This document shows positions 53,776-64,000 of a stretch of DNA of 64,000 nucleotides, one piece after another; positions within the stretch are counted from its first letter, which is position 1; each line of letters starts with the position of its first letter. Below the pieces are notes generated by a model, which ran no database searches, was not told the DNA's origin, and worked only from the letters and a program-made list of their open reading frames with translations. Source of the DNA: Cylindrobasidium torrendii FP15055 ss-10 (Eukaryota > Basidiomycota > Agaricomycetes > Agaricales > Physalacriaceae); NCBI GenBank assembly GCA_000934385.1, contig KN880431.1:186001-250000 (forward strand), given 5' to 3'. The position numbers and the translations under genes are program-made.

Positions 53776-54762
53776 TCAAGAAAAGTCGGCTCTCTTCATC
53801 GCCCGCGTCCCATTTCTTTGATGGATTTGGGGCGTAAGTCCTGCGATGGCCTAAGAAATATAATGAATACTCTACGCAATAATGCCGGCGGCTCATTGAC
53901 AGAAACCTCACGTTGGTCAGCTCCGAAGACGGAGAAAGGGCCTTAGCGGACTTGGAGGAAAATATTTCGAAGCTATCGCTCCAGGCCTCCGAATTAATAG
54001 GACTGCCTGTGGCCCCGTCCGTAGGAAGTTGGAAGGCTCGGAAGCACAACACGAAGTTGCCCTCCTCACGCACGGACAGTGACTGCAGCCAAGATAAAAT
54101 CGGCTGTTTTTCGTCAAGTAATACACACGCACTCCGAAGGGACAGACCAGGATAGTTTCCCCACGCCATTCCAGCTCGAGCGCGCTTTGGAACAAGCCGC
54201 CATGGGTGAGGGTCGTGCACTCATCGCTTGTGTATGCAGCCATTCTTGTTGCCGAGTCGATGAAGATTGGTTGAAGGCCTGCTCTCAGATATATAGAGCG
54301 CACATGGATTAGATGAAGCGTAGCTGTCACCATCTGGATGCGGGTTGATAGGTTCGTTCAACCTGTAGAGCACGGCGTGGACAATCGCGCCTCCGTCATC
54401 TAGTCCAAAGCGTCTACAGCACACATTAGTAGCCATTGGATAGCTTCGGTAGTACATCACACACGCATAGTCGCGAATCTCAGCCTCTCTCCCATCGGCT
54501 TTCACTTCGAAGTAGCGCACCCTGATTACGGGTGGAGGTTCGATGGGCCGTGCATCCACCTTGCTCCCGTGTGAAGGCAGTCTAGGGTTAGATGCCAATC
54601 TAAAGTCATCAGAACAGCGTCCTGCAGTAGGCTAAGAGATCCGCGTGGTTCATACTTTCTTCCTCCGGCGGGGGATTGCATAACCTCAAGTTCAGTGTGT
54701 ACCGTCATGCCTTTGAAAGGCCCATAGTGGTATGCGAGCGCGATGCTCTTGTTGAATGACAT
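53776..54762 (-). CDS. Velvet-domain regulator (divergent)
   Basis: Velvet proteins are NF-kB-like fungal DNA-binding regulators of development and secondary metabolism, working as VelB/VosA/VeA-type dimers. Assembled from exons with GT-AG introns: ELEVMQSPAGG joined to SKVDARPIEPPPVIRVRYFE (family pattern RPIDPPP), then AIVHAVLYRLNEP (pattern of LYxL), and after an intron SLSVREEGNFVLCFRAFQLP (pattern DLSVRxEGxxxLxF), then EAWSDSFEIFSSKSAKALSP and SSELTNAIAGLTPQ ending KRADFS. The order matches the velvet fold. It is more divergent than VeA, and the N-terminal start (54762 or farther upstream) and the join before SLSVREEG are uncertain. About 250 residues. No clear nuclear localisation sequence seen. 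Confidence 0.65.
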
Positions 54763-55415
54763 TCCTATCGGTGAGAGTCTAACCAGACATTGATCCTGAG
54801 GTAAAGCATTTAAAAGCGCGGCTATTTGTCGCTGCTTGGCAGTGCAGACCAATAGAACCAGAAGCTAGGCGCTAGGATGTAGCGTCATAGTAGCTAACCT
54901 GGCGTTACTATTGTACTGGGAAAACCGCGGGGGATGAGGTTCGACTCCACACAGTACAACATGAGTTGCTTTTATATACATTGCAGACTCGTTCCACAAT
55001 TTCAATGCATACATGCGTCCAACGGTCACAGCTGATGCATCTAGCTTGTAGCCATTGAGGTCATCACCTAATCCTACTTACTGAACAAGAGGGAGGCACG
55101 CCTAATTGATATGCGCAGTCTTGCATTGCAGATGATCCTGCTAGTGTGCTTTGCTAAGATGCTCAAACATGTTCCGTCTTGGATCGTAGCGTCCCAAAAG
55201 AACGTTTTCTGAATCAAGCAACTTTTTACTGGTGCCACTCGGCGCCACCCATCCATAGGTTGGAGTCTGGACAGTCTGTGTCCGATGTCGTTGGTACCTT
55301 GATCATCGATCAATCATTCGTACAGCATAGAACACAGCGTGTAAGTCTATAAACGTAAATGACAATAAATGTAGTTAAATAGTACAAAGAAAAAGGCAAA
55401 TTTAGCACGTCTTCC
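54763..55415. other. Intergenic region, about 650 bp
   Basis: Spacer upstream of the velvet gene and downstream of the second Smr gene (both minus strand). A sequence at 54940-54955 resembles a tRNA T-arm, but no full cloverleaf could be traced. No gene called. Confidence 0.35.
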
Positions 55416-58329
55416 CTAAGACACCCATGAAGACGACAAGACAAGTTGGCCAGCATTTTTAGGATCGACAGAACATGAGATCCCATGTCTACAAGAACTA
55501 CATTAGTGGCTGAAAACGGAGAGCAACCCCTTGGACTTACTTAGCCATGGCAGCCTGTATTGCTGGCTTCAATTTGGCGACACCGTCTTTCGAATGCAAG
55601 CCTTTGCCCACGATGACTTTCAGGCTTTTGCGATTCTCCAACAGGACCTGCCGGAATGCTTTTTCCGTCTGCTTGACAGCCTCTGCAACGAGTAGCCCAT
55701 GCACATCGACAATCTCAACACCGACAAGGGTATCGGTTGGGTTGCGCGCTGTACACACATCAGAGCCCCGAGCAAAGGAAGAGAAGGGCGCCTCACCATG
55801 CAAATGTCGTCTCTGTGCCTTCTCATGCCACTTCCTTATCTTCTCAGTCGACTCTTCGATCTCGCCTGCAAGCATGAACGCTTGATGTTGGTCACCGTTG
55901 CGCAATGCAGCCTGATGGCTTTGATGTAACGTCTTCCTCCGTGCCTCTTCGTCCCATGCATCTTGCCTGAGCTGCCTGGCGCGCGCCGCAACGTTTGCTT
56001 CGTCGGATATGTCACTAAGCACTGTATCGCCAGAAGATGCAGCCGCGATTGCTGGCGCCGGGGGCACAGTTGGCTTCGAAGGTCCCGCTGGCGCCGGTCT
56101 GGATGACATGGCCGAGGGAGCTGGAACTGGGATGGCTGCGCTGTTCTCTGGTCGGTTTCCGAACAAACGCGAAGCAATAGATGGCATAGGGCGTCCACTA
56201 CCATCATCATCAGACAATGACCCGTCAGACAGTGCTTGAGGCGTCATGAGAGGGTCGTCTGACATTGGGCGACGTCTACGTGAGGCCCCCCCTGCGTGTC
56301 CAGCTCTGTCGGCGGGCGAACCGAATGGTGTTTGCAATGGGTCTCCATCATCGTACGACATGGGCGAGTCCGGCGGCGTGCCACTGCGTGCGCTACCAGG
56401 ACTGAGAGACGGTGACAATACCGTGTGTGCGTTGGTAGTTGTTGTCGAAGGGTCGTCGACTTCGATAATAGTTGCTGGTTGAAAGAGCACGGTGTGACCA
56501 ATCGGTGAACCGATTAGTCCACCAATATTGGGAAAGTCGGATTGAAGATGCTCCATCGCACTTAAAGGTCCTTCATGAGAGAGCGAATCACGCCGGCCAT
56601 TGCTCTGAAGGCGAGGTCGAACCATCGGGACGGGAAGCGGAGGTATTGAGGGCGCGCGCGCCAGAGGCGGCCGATCTCTTGAGAATGACGGCCCCCTTGC
56701 ACGCATAAGGTCGGGTTTGGGGGATACAACTGGAGGATAGGTCACGGCCGGCGATTTTGGATTGCTTGTGGACCGCGGGCGAATCGGTGGGCTTTGAACC
56801 TCAGGCTCAGGGAAAGAAGGGAATATGGCTGCTATGGGGGCAGGCGCAATGGGAGCGACAGGAGACGATACCCTGCTGCCTGCTGATGGATGCAAATCCA
56901 CCGGCCGAACAGATGGCGGGCGTTGAACTTCTGGGACGTCAGGTACCTGAGCAGGAGCAATAGGGGCCATTGGAGGAAATGCCCGGCCAGGAGAACGCAC
57001 ATGGATTTTCTCCCTGGGTACTGGTGGGGGAACAATGGACGGTGTCGGCGATGCGGTACTGCTGGCAGTCGAGGAATTTAGGCCTGACGTTCTGATGGAT
57101 GGAGGGCGGCTGTTTCGGTAGGACGAAGAGCGCTGGACTGGTTGAGCTTGGGGCTGAGATGGCAACTGGGTCATAACTGAAGGCACAGGCGTCACAGACG
57201 ATACAGGCGAGGCCGTTCTGCTTGCACTTGACTCTGAGCTAGACATTGCCAGAGGGGCTGGTACTGGTACTGGATGCGCCATAGCCGCGACTGTTGTCGA
57301 TGCTCGTGTTAGTACAGGGGACGCCATACTACCCACGACCGATGGCCGGAGAGGGACGGGCCGTGCAGAGGCTGGGCGCGACATTTGAGGCTCCTTGGAC
57401 CGTGAGGGAGGGCGAGCCGGTGCTGTGGCAAGTGAAGAATTGCCAGTTACCTGAGGTCGTACAGACGATGGGCGTGGAATTTCTCGTTTACGAGGTGGTG
57501 AGGACTGGAGTGCTGGAGGATTAGGACGTTGCTCTGGGAAAGGCATCACAGGAGGCGGCGAAGGACTGGGCGCGTAGGTCGGCATTGGAGTTTCAGCATG
57601 GTCCGAGATACGCGAAAAGGTTAATGATATCGGTGAAAGCAGTGCTCCAGGAGGATAAAGTGAATGTTGTGCTGGAGGAAGTGGGGATGGCGAAGTCGTG
57701 GCCGAGAATGGCGCCCGAAACGCGAGAGTTGGCTCGGTGGCTATGGGAGCCTCCTGGATGGAGGGCCGCGTCGGTGGCTCCGCGGTAAGGAAAAGCGTGT
57801 TTTGCGATGCCGGATGTGGGTTAGACGAAGGTGAACGACGGTCTAGTACCAGTGGTGTACTCACGGTGGTACTAGAGAGGGCGGAAGAAAGGGTGGTTGT
57901 GGTTGCGGTTGGGTTCTGAGGGCTTGGTGGACTTGGCGGACGGGCCTCGACGAATGGTACGCGCTCCGCCCTTCTGACCGCTGTATACTCCGACCGTCTC
58001 GCCTCCCGTTTCCTTCTTCGCCTCTCCGATGTTGTGTCGTGGCCATGATGACTGTTGAGTGTTTCCGAGAAGAGAATGGCCAGGACCGTCCAGACAATCA
58101 TGTGGCCGATTGCGATGGGATTTTGTGAAAGGTTGAGATAGAAGAGTAGGCGGAGAGCGTAGGCGCCGTACAACAGAGGAGAATGCAGAGAGTTATAGAC
58201 ATAGTACATGGATGTGCCCTCCCAAGCACCGAGCAGAATGGGGCCAAATGCTGACCGCTGCGGCTCATCGACGAGCTGGACGGCTGCGTATACACATAGA
58301 CTCGATACAAATTGAACCACGCTCTCCAT
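55416..58329 (-). CDS. Long DUF1771-Smr protein with N-terminal membrane segments
   Basis: Starts MESVVQFVSSLCVYAAVQLV, with two or three hydrophobic segments (also LLYGAYALRLLFYLNLS and IGHMIVWTVLAILFSETL), a basic cluster (SERRRRKREARRSEY), then about 550 residues of Pro/Ser/Ala-rich disorder, a DUF1771 helical part (ARARQLRQDAWDEEARRKTL), and an Smr domain (GVEIVDVHGLLVAEAV, LKVIVGKGLHSKDG). A 3' intron joins AMAKHGI to the last exon, CSVDPKNAGQLV, ending SSSWVS with stop 55416-55418. The start codon was taken at 58329; an in-frame ATG at 58425 is less likely. The Smr motif has Val for Leu in DxHG (DVHG). Membrane anchoring of an Smr nuclease-like domain is unusual. Divergent to chitin synthase, with about 160 bp between starts. 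Confidence 0.82.
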
Positions 58330-58489
58330 GATGGGAATCGCAAACAGAGGACGTGCCGCAGCGTTCTCTGCGTCTTGCTCGTGGCATGGAGGAAACGTTT
58401 TCGGCGATCGGACCGTAAAGCGCACACGTGAGAGGCGCGACGTCCGTTGGCTCAGGGGGTTTGAATGTCAGTTCATTCTCGTCACTCCC

Positions 58490-61400
58490 ATGAACCGTTA
58501 TCCGACCTATGAAAACGTCGAGTACGACGAGGCCGATTCCAGCGAGGAGGAGGAAGAGGAGGAGGCAGAGATAACAGATTATTTGTACTATCAGCCGTAC
58601 ACTGGCCAACAACAAGGAGGTTACCCACAGCCTATAGCCGCACAGCCGTCGGGCGGATTCACAAGATACCAGCCAGGACAAGCTCTGGAGCCTATACACA
58701 CTGGAGAGACCCTTCATCTCAACCGGGACAGCCAAAATACGGGAGGCCAGTATTACTCCGACCAGGACTACCTCCCACCCTCCATCCCACCCTCGCTATA
58801 CACCGGCAGCAGCAGCAACAGCCATGATGATCATGACGTGGACCACTTCAACTACGACCCAGAAGCATATGCGTCCGGCTACAACTCGCAATGGCGCCAG
58901 TTCGCTCCGCCCCCACGCTCGCGATCCCCGACCCCGGCGGTGGACGACGAAGACTATCTCGTTGTCGGAGACCGCAGCTTCCACTACACGGGAGAAAGTC
59001 CAGAGAAGGATAGGGAGACGCTGCATCAATACGAGGCGCCTGACGAACCCTTTTGGCCCCCGGGAATGGCGAAGCGCGGTTCTTTCACGTCCCAGTCAGA
59101 TGCAGACGCGCATACCGAGCATCTGCACTTTGGAGGCGCTCCCGTCGGCCGTACGGAGCGACGACATATGAAGAAACGCGTCAAGCTCGTCAATGGCAAT
59201 CTTGTCACGGAGTCCAAGGTGCCTGCGATGTTGGTCCTTCCGCGGCGTGCCACAGAGGAAACAGGCCAGACCCAGTACAGCGCTATTTTCTGCGATCCCG
59301 ACGAATTTCCTTCCAAACAATATCCGCTGCGCCAGCTCAAGTACAAGCGGATGACGGAAATCTTTGTGGTCATCACAATGTATAATGTGCGCCTCCTTCC
59401 CGGCAACCAAGATGACACAATTAATCCTTGACCCCAGGAAGACGAGATTTTGTTCTGTAGAACACTGTATGGCGTTATGCGCAATATTGCGCAGCTTTGT
59501 TCGCGCAAGAACTCAAGAACGTGGGGAAAGAATGGGTGGGAGAAGGTGCGTGCATGTATTCTCAGCCCACTTCACCCTATTAAGCATCTATCAGGTTGTG
59601 GTATGCATTGTGTCCGATGGGCGCAAGAAAATCCACCCACGCGTACTGGACTGTTTGACCCTTCTTGGAGTCTATCAGGATCCCCAGAAGGTCCGCGAGC
59701 AAGTCGGTTTCCATTCGGGCTCTCCTACCGCCCACTTGTACGAATATACCACGACATTTGGCCTTGACGCCAACCTACACTTCAAGTACCCAGACAAAGG
59801 CGTTGTACCCACCCAAATCATGTTCCTTCTCAAGGAGAAAAACCAAAAGAAGATCAACAGTCACAGATGGTTCTTCAACGCGTTCGGACCCATGCTCCAG
59901 CCAAAAGTTTGCATCCTGCTCGATGTGGGAACATGCCCAGGGAACAACAGCTTCTACAAGCTATGGAAAACATTTGACCTAAACTCAAACGTTGGCGGCG
60001 CGTGCGGTGAGATTGCGGCGTACACAGGCAAATGGGGACGGCTTTTAGTGAATCCTCTTGGTATGCCCTCTGCCTCACCATCTTGTCCTGGCTAACGTGT
60101 GCATGCACGTCAGTCGCGTCTCAAAACTTTGAATACAAGATCAGTGGCATTCTAGATAAGCCTACAGAGTCCATGTTCGGCTACATCAGTGTCCTGGTGC
60201 GTCGAGCCTCGCTTTTGCTTTCTGCTTCTCATGCTTCGCAGCCTGGAGCATTCTCCGCATATCGGTACATTGCTCTACAGAACGATGAACACGGTGTGGG
60301 GCCCCTTGCATCTTACTTCAAAGGGGAGGTGCTTCACGGTCGTGATACAGATATCTTCACCTCGAATATGTGTATGTTCACATCATCACAAAATAACCCT
60401 TGGCTTATCTTCACTCAGATCTTGCCGAGGATGTGAGGATTGTGCTTCTGGAGTCGGCCCGCGATTAACGTCACCCTCTCAGCGGATTCTTTGTTTTGAG
60501 TTGATAGCGAAGAAGAATTCAGACTGGTGCGTCTAGTAGGCGATCTCAGTCGACACTACGCTCAATGTATCCAGGGTTCTAAGATACGTTCGAGGGGCAG
60601 TCGGCGAGACCGACGTGCCTGACGCGTTGCCCGAGTTCATTGCTCAGCGCCGTCGATGGCTCAACGGATCCTTCTTTGCTGCAACATATGCCATAGCGCA
60701 CACCCCACAGCTATGGAGGTCCGGCCACAGCTTTTCAAGAAAGTTCATGCTTACCGTCGAGACGGTCTACAACATCATGAACCTTTGCTTTGCGTGGTTT
60801 AGCATTGTAAGCTAACCGCTCTCCATTAGAACACGAAGATACTAAATATATTCTAGGGCAATTTCTACCTATTTTTCGTACGCCGGAGACCCTCTGCCTG
60901 ATGCCGACATATCTCATTGTATATCGCAGGTTGTCCTAACTTCTTCGTTGGAGGATGCTGCATTTGGGCTTTGGGGCGGCATCAAGTTCGTGAATTGGTC
61001 AAGCCAATACATCCTTGCGGCCCTCATCATTTCGCTGTTCTTTATGTCCATGAGCATCAATCCGAGAAGGTGAGCATCTGTGGGTCCCGCCAGGCGTTTT
61101 TTGACATTCTGCAATCAGGGCACACGCAAAATACAAGCTCATTTCTGTCATGTTGTCGGTGCTCATGGTATATATGCTGGCAGCCACCGTTGTTTCTGCC
61201 GTGAAGGCAAGCTCCGAAGGCGGCGCTGCTAACTCAATCATGTTGTTCAGCGTAATTATAACGTTCGGCGGTAAATGGTGTTTGAATATTCCTTGATTGA
61301 GACTGACCAGGCTGCAGTCTACCTTGTATCAAGCTGCATCGCGATGGACCCTGCCCACATGCTCACAAGTTTTCTCCCATACTTGTTGCTATCACCAACA

Positions 61401-62152
61401 TACATAAACATCCTTAATATGTATGCATCTTCTCCCCCGTTCTTGTCATCAGAGCTCACCCGCGTCTAGTTATGCCTATTCCAACATCGACGACGTACGT
61501 CCGCTCTCATCGACTTCGCTTCCAGAACCCTAACTTTCCATTCAGATTTCATGGGGTACAAAACAAGACCTTGACGAGCAGGAGCCAGAAGTTGCAGATG
61601 TTGTGCTCCGCGGGCGGGATCAGAACAATATCGTTGAAGTCAGCGAAGCGACACCGGAAGAGAAGAACGACATGTATGATGAGGCCATACATAATTTGAA
61701 GAATCGCATACCCATCCCGAAGCCGCCGACACGCGACCCCACCGACGCTGAGCGCGAGCAAGAGGCGAAGGAATATTATGCCAGTGTTAGGACCCATGTA
61801 AGTTGACTTCTCGTCGCTATTGTTGGAAGCGGCTTACCTTAACTTTTACTAGGTTTTATTGACTTGGGTTTTGACTAATGTAAGATTGACCACTTTGATT
61901 TGGGTGGCTTGGCTGACAATGTGCAGGGCATCTTGCTGGCCCTCATCTTGGGGAGTGGCAGCAACACAACGGATACCTTTACGCGACAGACTCGCGCGAA
62001 AACCTACCTTGTCTTTATTCTGGCATTCACTGCCCTCAGTAATATCATCGTGCGCATTAACTTCTCATTGAGCTAAGGATTTCCACTGACCTTCTATGCA
62101 GCGGTTCTTGGCGTCGACGATCTACCTATTGATGACTCTCATTACGGGATAG
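58490..62152 (+). CDS. Chitin synthase, class III-like (family 2 glycosyltransferase)
   Basis: Polymerises UDP-GlcNAc into chitin at the plasma membrane for wall growth and hyphal tips. The N-terminal cytosolic tail is acidic and Gln/Ser-rich ([16 protein letters not shown]). Conserved blocks: [35 protein letters not shown], then the catalytic region with [40 protein letters not shown]-type aspartates, EDRILCFEL, and [11 protein letters not shown], the QxxRW motif that is hallmark of processive synthases. Multiple membrane helices follow ([44 protein letters not shown]), ending with [11 protein letters not shown]. About fourteen introns. Class by signature order is division 1, class III-like. 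Divergent to a Smr protein; promoters share about 160 bp. Confidence 0.94.
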
Positions 62153-62638
62153 GGCCCTTTCCATGGACACTCGATTGTACGACCTTGTATATTTATGTGT
62201 ACCCTGACTATTAGACTATGGACAATCGATATGACTACATTCGCTACCTCTTATATGTATCTGCATATCTATCCACCAACTACTCACGGCTCTTCGAGTC
62301 CTTGTCTACGCGTTGGAAATCAGGTGAGGTTGCGGTTGTGCAGCATCCCCCTGAAGAAGTCCCTGCAATACTAGACAGTTTGGCATAGGCATCTCAATTT
62401 CTATTTACCTTGCTATTGTGTTTGGCCCTGGGACGTTGCATTTGGGCTAGAGTCGAACTTGGACGCTGAATCATGCCCTTGTCACGGAGTCACGCTACTC
62501 TAACTTACCACCGATCGTCATTCTGCTCACAACCATAGTCTGTTGGTTAGGCTGTGTCGTTGACCGTGGTTCGTATTCAATTCTCACTTCAGTTCTTTCC
62601 ATTCTCACCGCATATAGTCACATGATAAACACCTTTCT
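62153..62638. other. Intergenic region, about 490 bp
   Basis: Spacer between chitin synthase and the Stealth-family gene, both plus strand. It should hold a 3' untranslated region and a promoter. Nothing recognised, including no convincing tRNA. Confidence 0.35.
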
Positions 62639-64000
62639 ATGCGCCGAAACAGCTCCTGGTCGAGTTGTGGACGGCGCTTCAGTCAGACCCTACGACGACC
62701 AATTCTAATTATTGCGCTCCTGCTATCACTTGTCATCGCTGTTCATGTTCTCTGGGACTATCCTATCCTATTCTCCAGTACAAAGGTTGCAGAACAAGAG
62801 AATATCCTTCCTGTACAGCCTGCGGAACACGACCCATCGGTAGCACCAAACATCGAAACAGTCCCGCAGCAAGGGCCTTCCGTGGCACCCGAGTTACCGC
62901 TACCTGAAGCTCCTGCAAACTACTCTGTCGTTGGCGACAAGCTACTGAGAAACGACGTTTTGTACGACCCATTTCCACGTCCGGTCAAGGACGACTTTCT
63001 CAAGGACCTTACCATTCACCCTATACGCGCACAAGCGGATATTTCCTATGAGTGCTGGGACTACTGGATATCGAATGGTGTATGGGACGGGCCGTGTAGC
63101 AACCAGAGGGCGGAAGAGTCGGTCATTGATGTGGTGTGGACATGGGTAAACGGGTCGTGCGTATTCTCTATTCTACCTCTCCAATACTAGTATTTCTAAC
63201 CGTTCGTAGGGATCCTCTACAAGAAACAACTCGCAACCACTTTGCAGATGTGTCTGGATTCGAGCCGCAAGCAGCTAGATACCGGGAACACGATGAGTTG
63301 CGGTTCTCCCTACGTTCTGTAGCTCGTGCAACCGCGGGATGGAAGAACTCCACTTGGCGCATCATTTCTCCCGACATCCAGGACCCAGAGCATCCGGAGA
63401 GGCATCTTGGACTTTTGCCCCAATGGCTAGACGCGTCGGTGTCGCTGGCGCGTAGAGAAAGCAGACCTGCAATCGACTTCATCCATGGTGCGTTTTCACG
63501 AACCTTGCTCTGAAGTACTTAGTTTGATCCCAGATTTTAGATAGCCAACTCTTCCGCTACTCCTCGCTCGTCGAGCCCACGGAGGAGGACATTGAGCAAT
63601 GGAGGAATCGAGCTCTTCCAGCTTTCAATAGGTCTGACAGTCGTTACACAACCCAACAGCACACTGAAAGGTTACTTGCAGCCATTCCATTGAAGCACAA
63701 CTACCCAATCTCGACCCACGGAGGGTCTCGGAGAACATGTAAGTACTCAACGCGCTACCTCGCTACAAACTAATGTTTTTCCACCCACTAGTATTGTTCT
63801 CAACGATGACTACTATCTGCGTCTCCCTCTCCCTCCATCTGCCTTCCATACTCCTTTGTACGGTCCCGTTTTTCGGATCGACCCTTCCCAAGCGTTCAAT
63901 GGCGACAACGCCGGACTTGCTCGAGGGGAACACGAAGCTCTATCATTGCGCTGGTCTGCAAAGGTCCTGAGCGATAGATTTGGAACGCGCGCGAGGTCGT
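62639..64000 (+). CDS. Stealth-family sugar phosphotransferase, cut by window end
   Basis: Type II membrane protein of the Golgi-type secretory pathway: a short cytosolic basic start (RRNSSWSSCGRRFSQTLRR), a signal-anchor helix (ILIIALLLSLVIAVHVLW), a Pro-rich stem, then the Stealth domains. CR1 is VIDVVWTWVNGSDP, split by an intron; CR2 is YREHDELRFSLRSVARATAG; a later block has IVLNDDYYL. Stealth proteins transfer sugar-1-phosphates, as in yeast-type and animal GlcNAc-phosphotransferase and Cryptococcus Xpt1 (xylosylphosphotransferase). Which sugar is donor is unknown. The start (62639) places the anchor helix correctly. The gene continues past 64000, so only the N-terminal part is present. 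At least four introns so far. Confidence 0.85.

Noticed and set aside
54930..54960. tRNA-like T-arm GGTTCGACTCC
   Set aside because: The stem pairs poorly and no anticodon or acceptor arm could be assembled within 80 bases.
62440..62580. tRNA-like GGTTCGTATTC segment
   Set aside because: No consistent cloverleaf; judged chance.
1..64000. CRISPR arrays, insertion sequences or retroelement remnants
   Set aside because: No direct repeats with regular spacers, transposase or reverse transcriptase motifs were seen on either strand.

Overview
This is nuclear DNA of a filamentous basidiomycete, most likely an Agaricomycete. Genes are compact and lie on both strands. They are split by many introns of about 45-65 bp with GT-AG (twice GC-AG) ends. 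The protein families are typical of mushroom-forming fungi. A secreted AA9 polysaccharide monooxygenase, a CBM1-tagged GH27 alpha-galactosidase and a secreted intradiol dioxygenase point to a plant-biomass decayer. The species cannot be named from the sequence. I see no operons, CRISPR, integrated virus, convincing tRNA or intact transposon. All gene models are hand-spliced; exon ends are firm where quoted and approximate elsewhere.

Layout. 0-11 kb: ribosomal protein uS5 (+); a cysteine-rich membrane protein, a DUF1771-Smr protein, the frameshift-regulated ornithine decarboxylase antizyme and an AA9 LPMO (all -); an ELL-type elongation factor and a PAC2-type proteasome chaperone (+). 11-21 kb: RRP12 and a four-helix membrane protein (-); a large protein ending in a HicA-like fold and a small single-pass membrane protein (+). 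21-34 kb: dihydroxyacid dehydratase and PEX5 (-), ETF-alpha (+), Ap4A phosphorylase (-), an F-box-like protein (+), a REC114-like meiotic protein (-) and a VanZ-like membrane protein (+), the last two divergent across about 156 bp. 34-45 kb: intradiol dioxygenase and an MFS transporter (+), GH27 galactosidase, phosducin-like protein and a caspase-fold protein lacking its cysteine (-). 45-64 kb: Atg6/Beclin, glutamate-cysteine ligase and ATP synthase delta (+); a PH/coiled-coil protein, a velvet factor and a second DUF1771-Smr protein (-); a class III-like chitin synthase and a Stealth-family phosphotransferase cut by the window end (+).

Most genes are unrelated housekeeping neighbours. Recurrent themes are protein quality control and turnover (antizyme, PAC2 chaperone, Atg6, F-box-like, PEX5), ribosome biogenesis (uS5, RRP12) and extracellular polymer attack (AA9, GH27, dioxygenase). 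The strongest unusual signals are: (1) a UUU-UGA +1 frameshift site in antizyme, placed just after an intron; (2) a caspase fold with Ser at the catalytic Cys position; (3) a HicA-like C-terminal domain on a long fungal protein that lacks the catalytic His; (4) two GC-AG introns that decide the N-termini of their genes; (5) two DUF1771-Smr proteins of very different architecture in one window.
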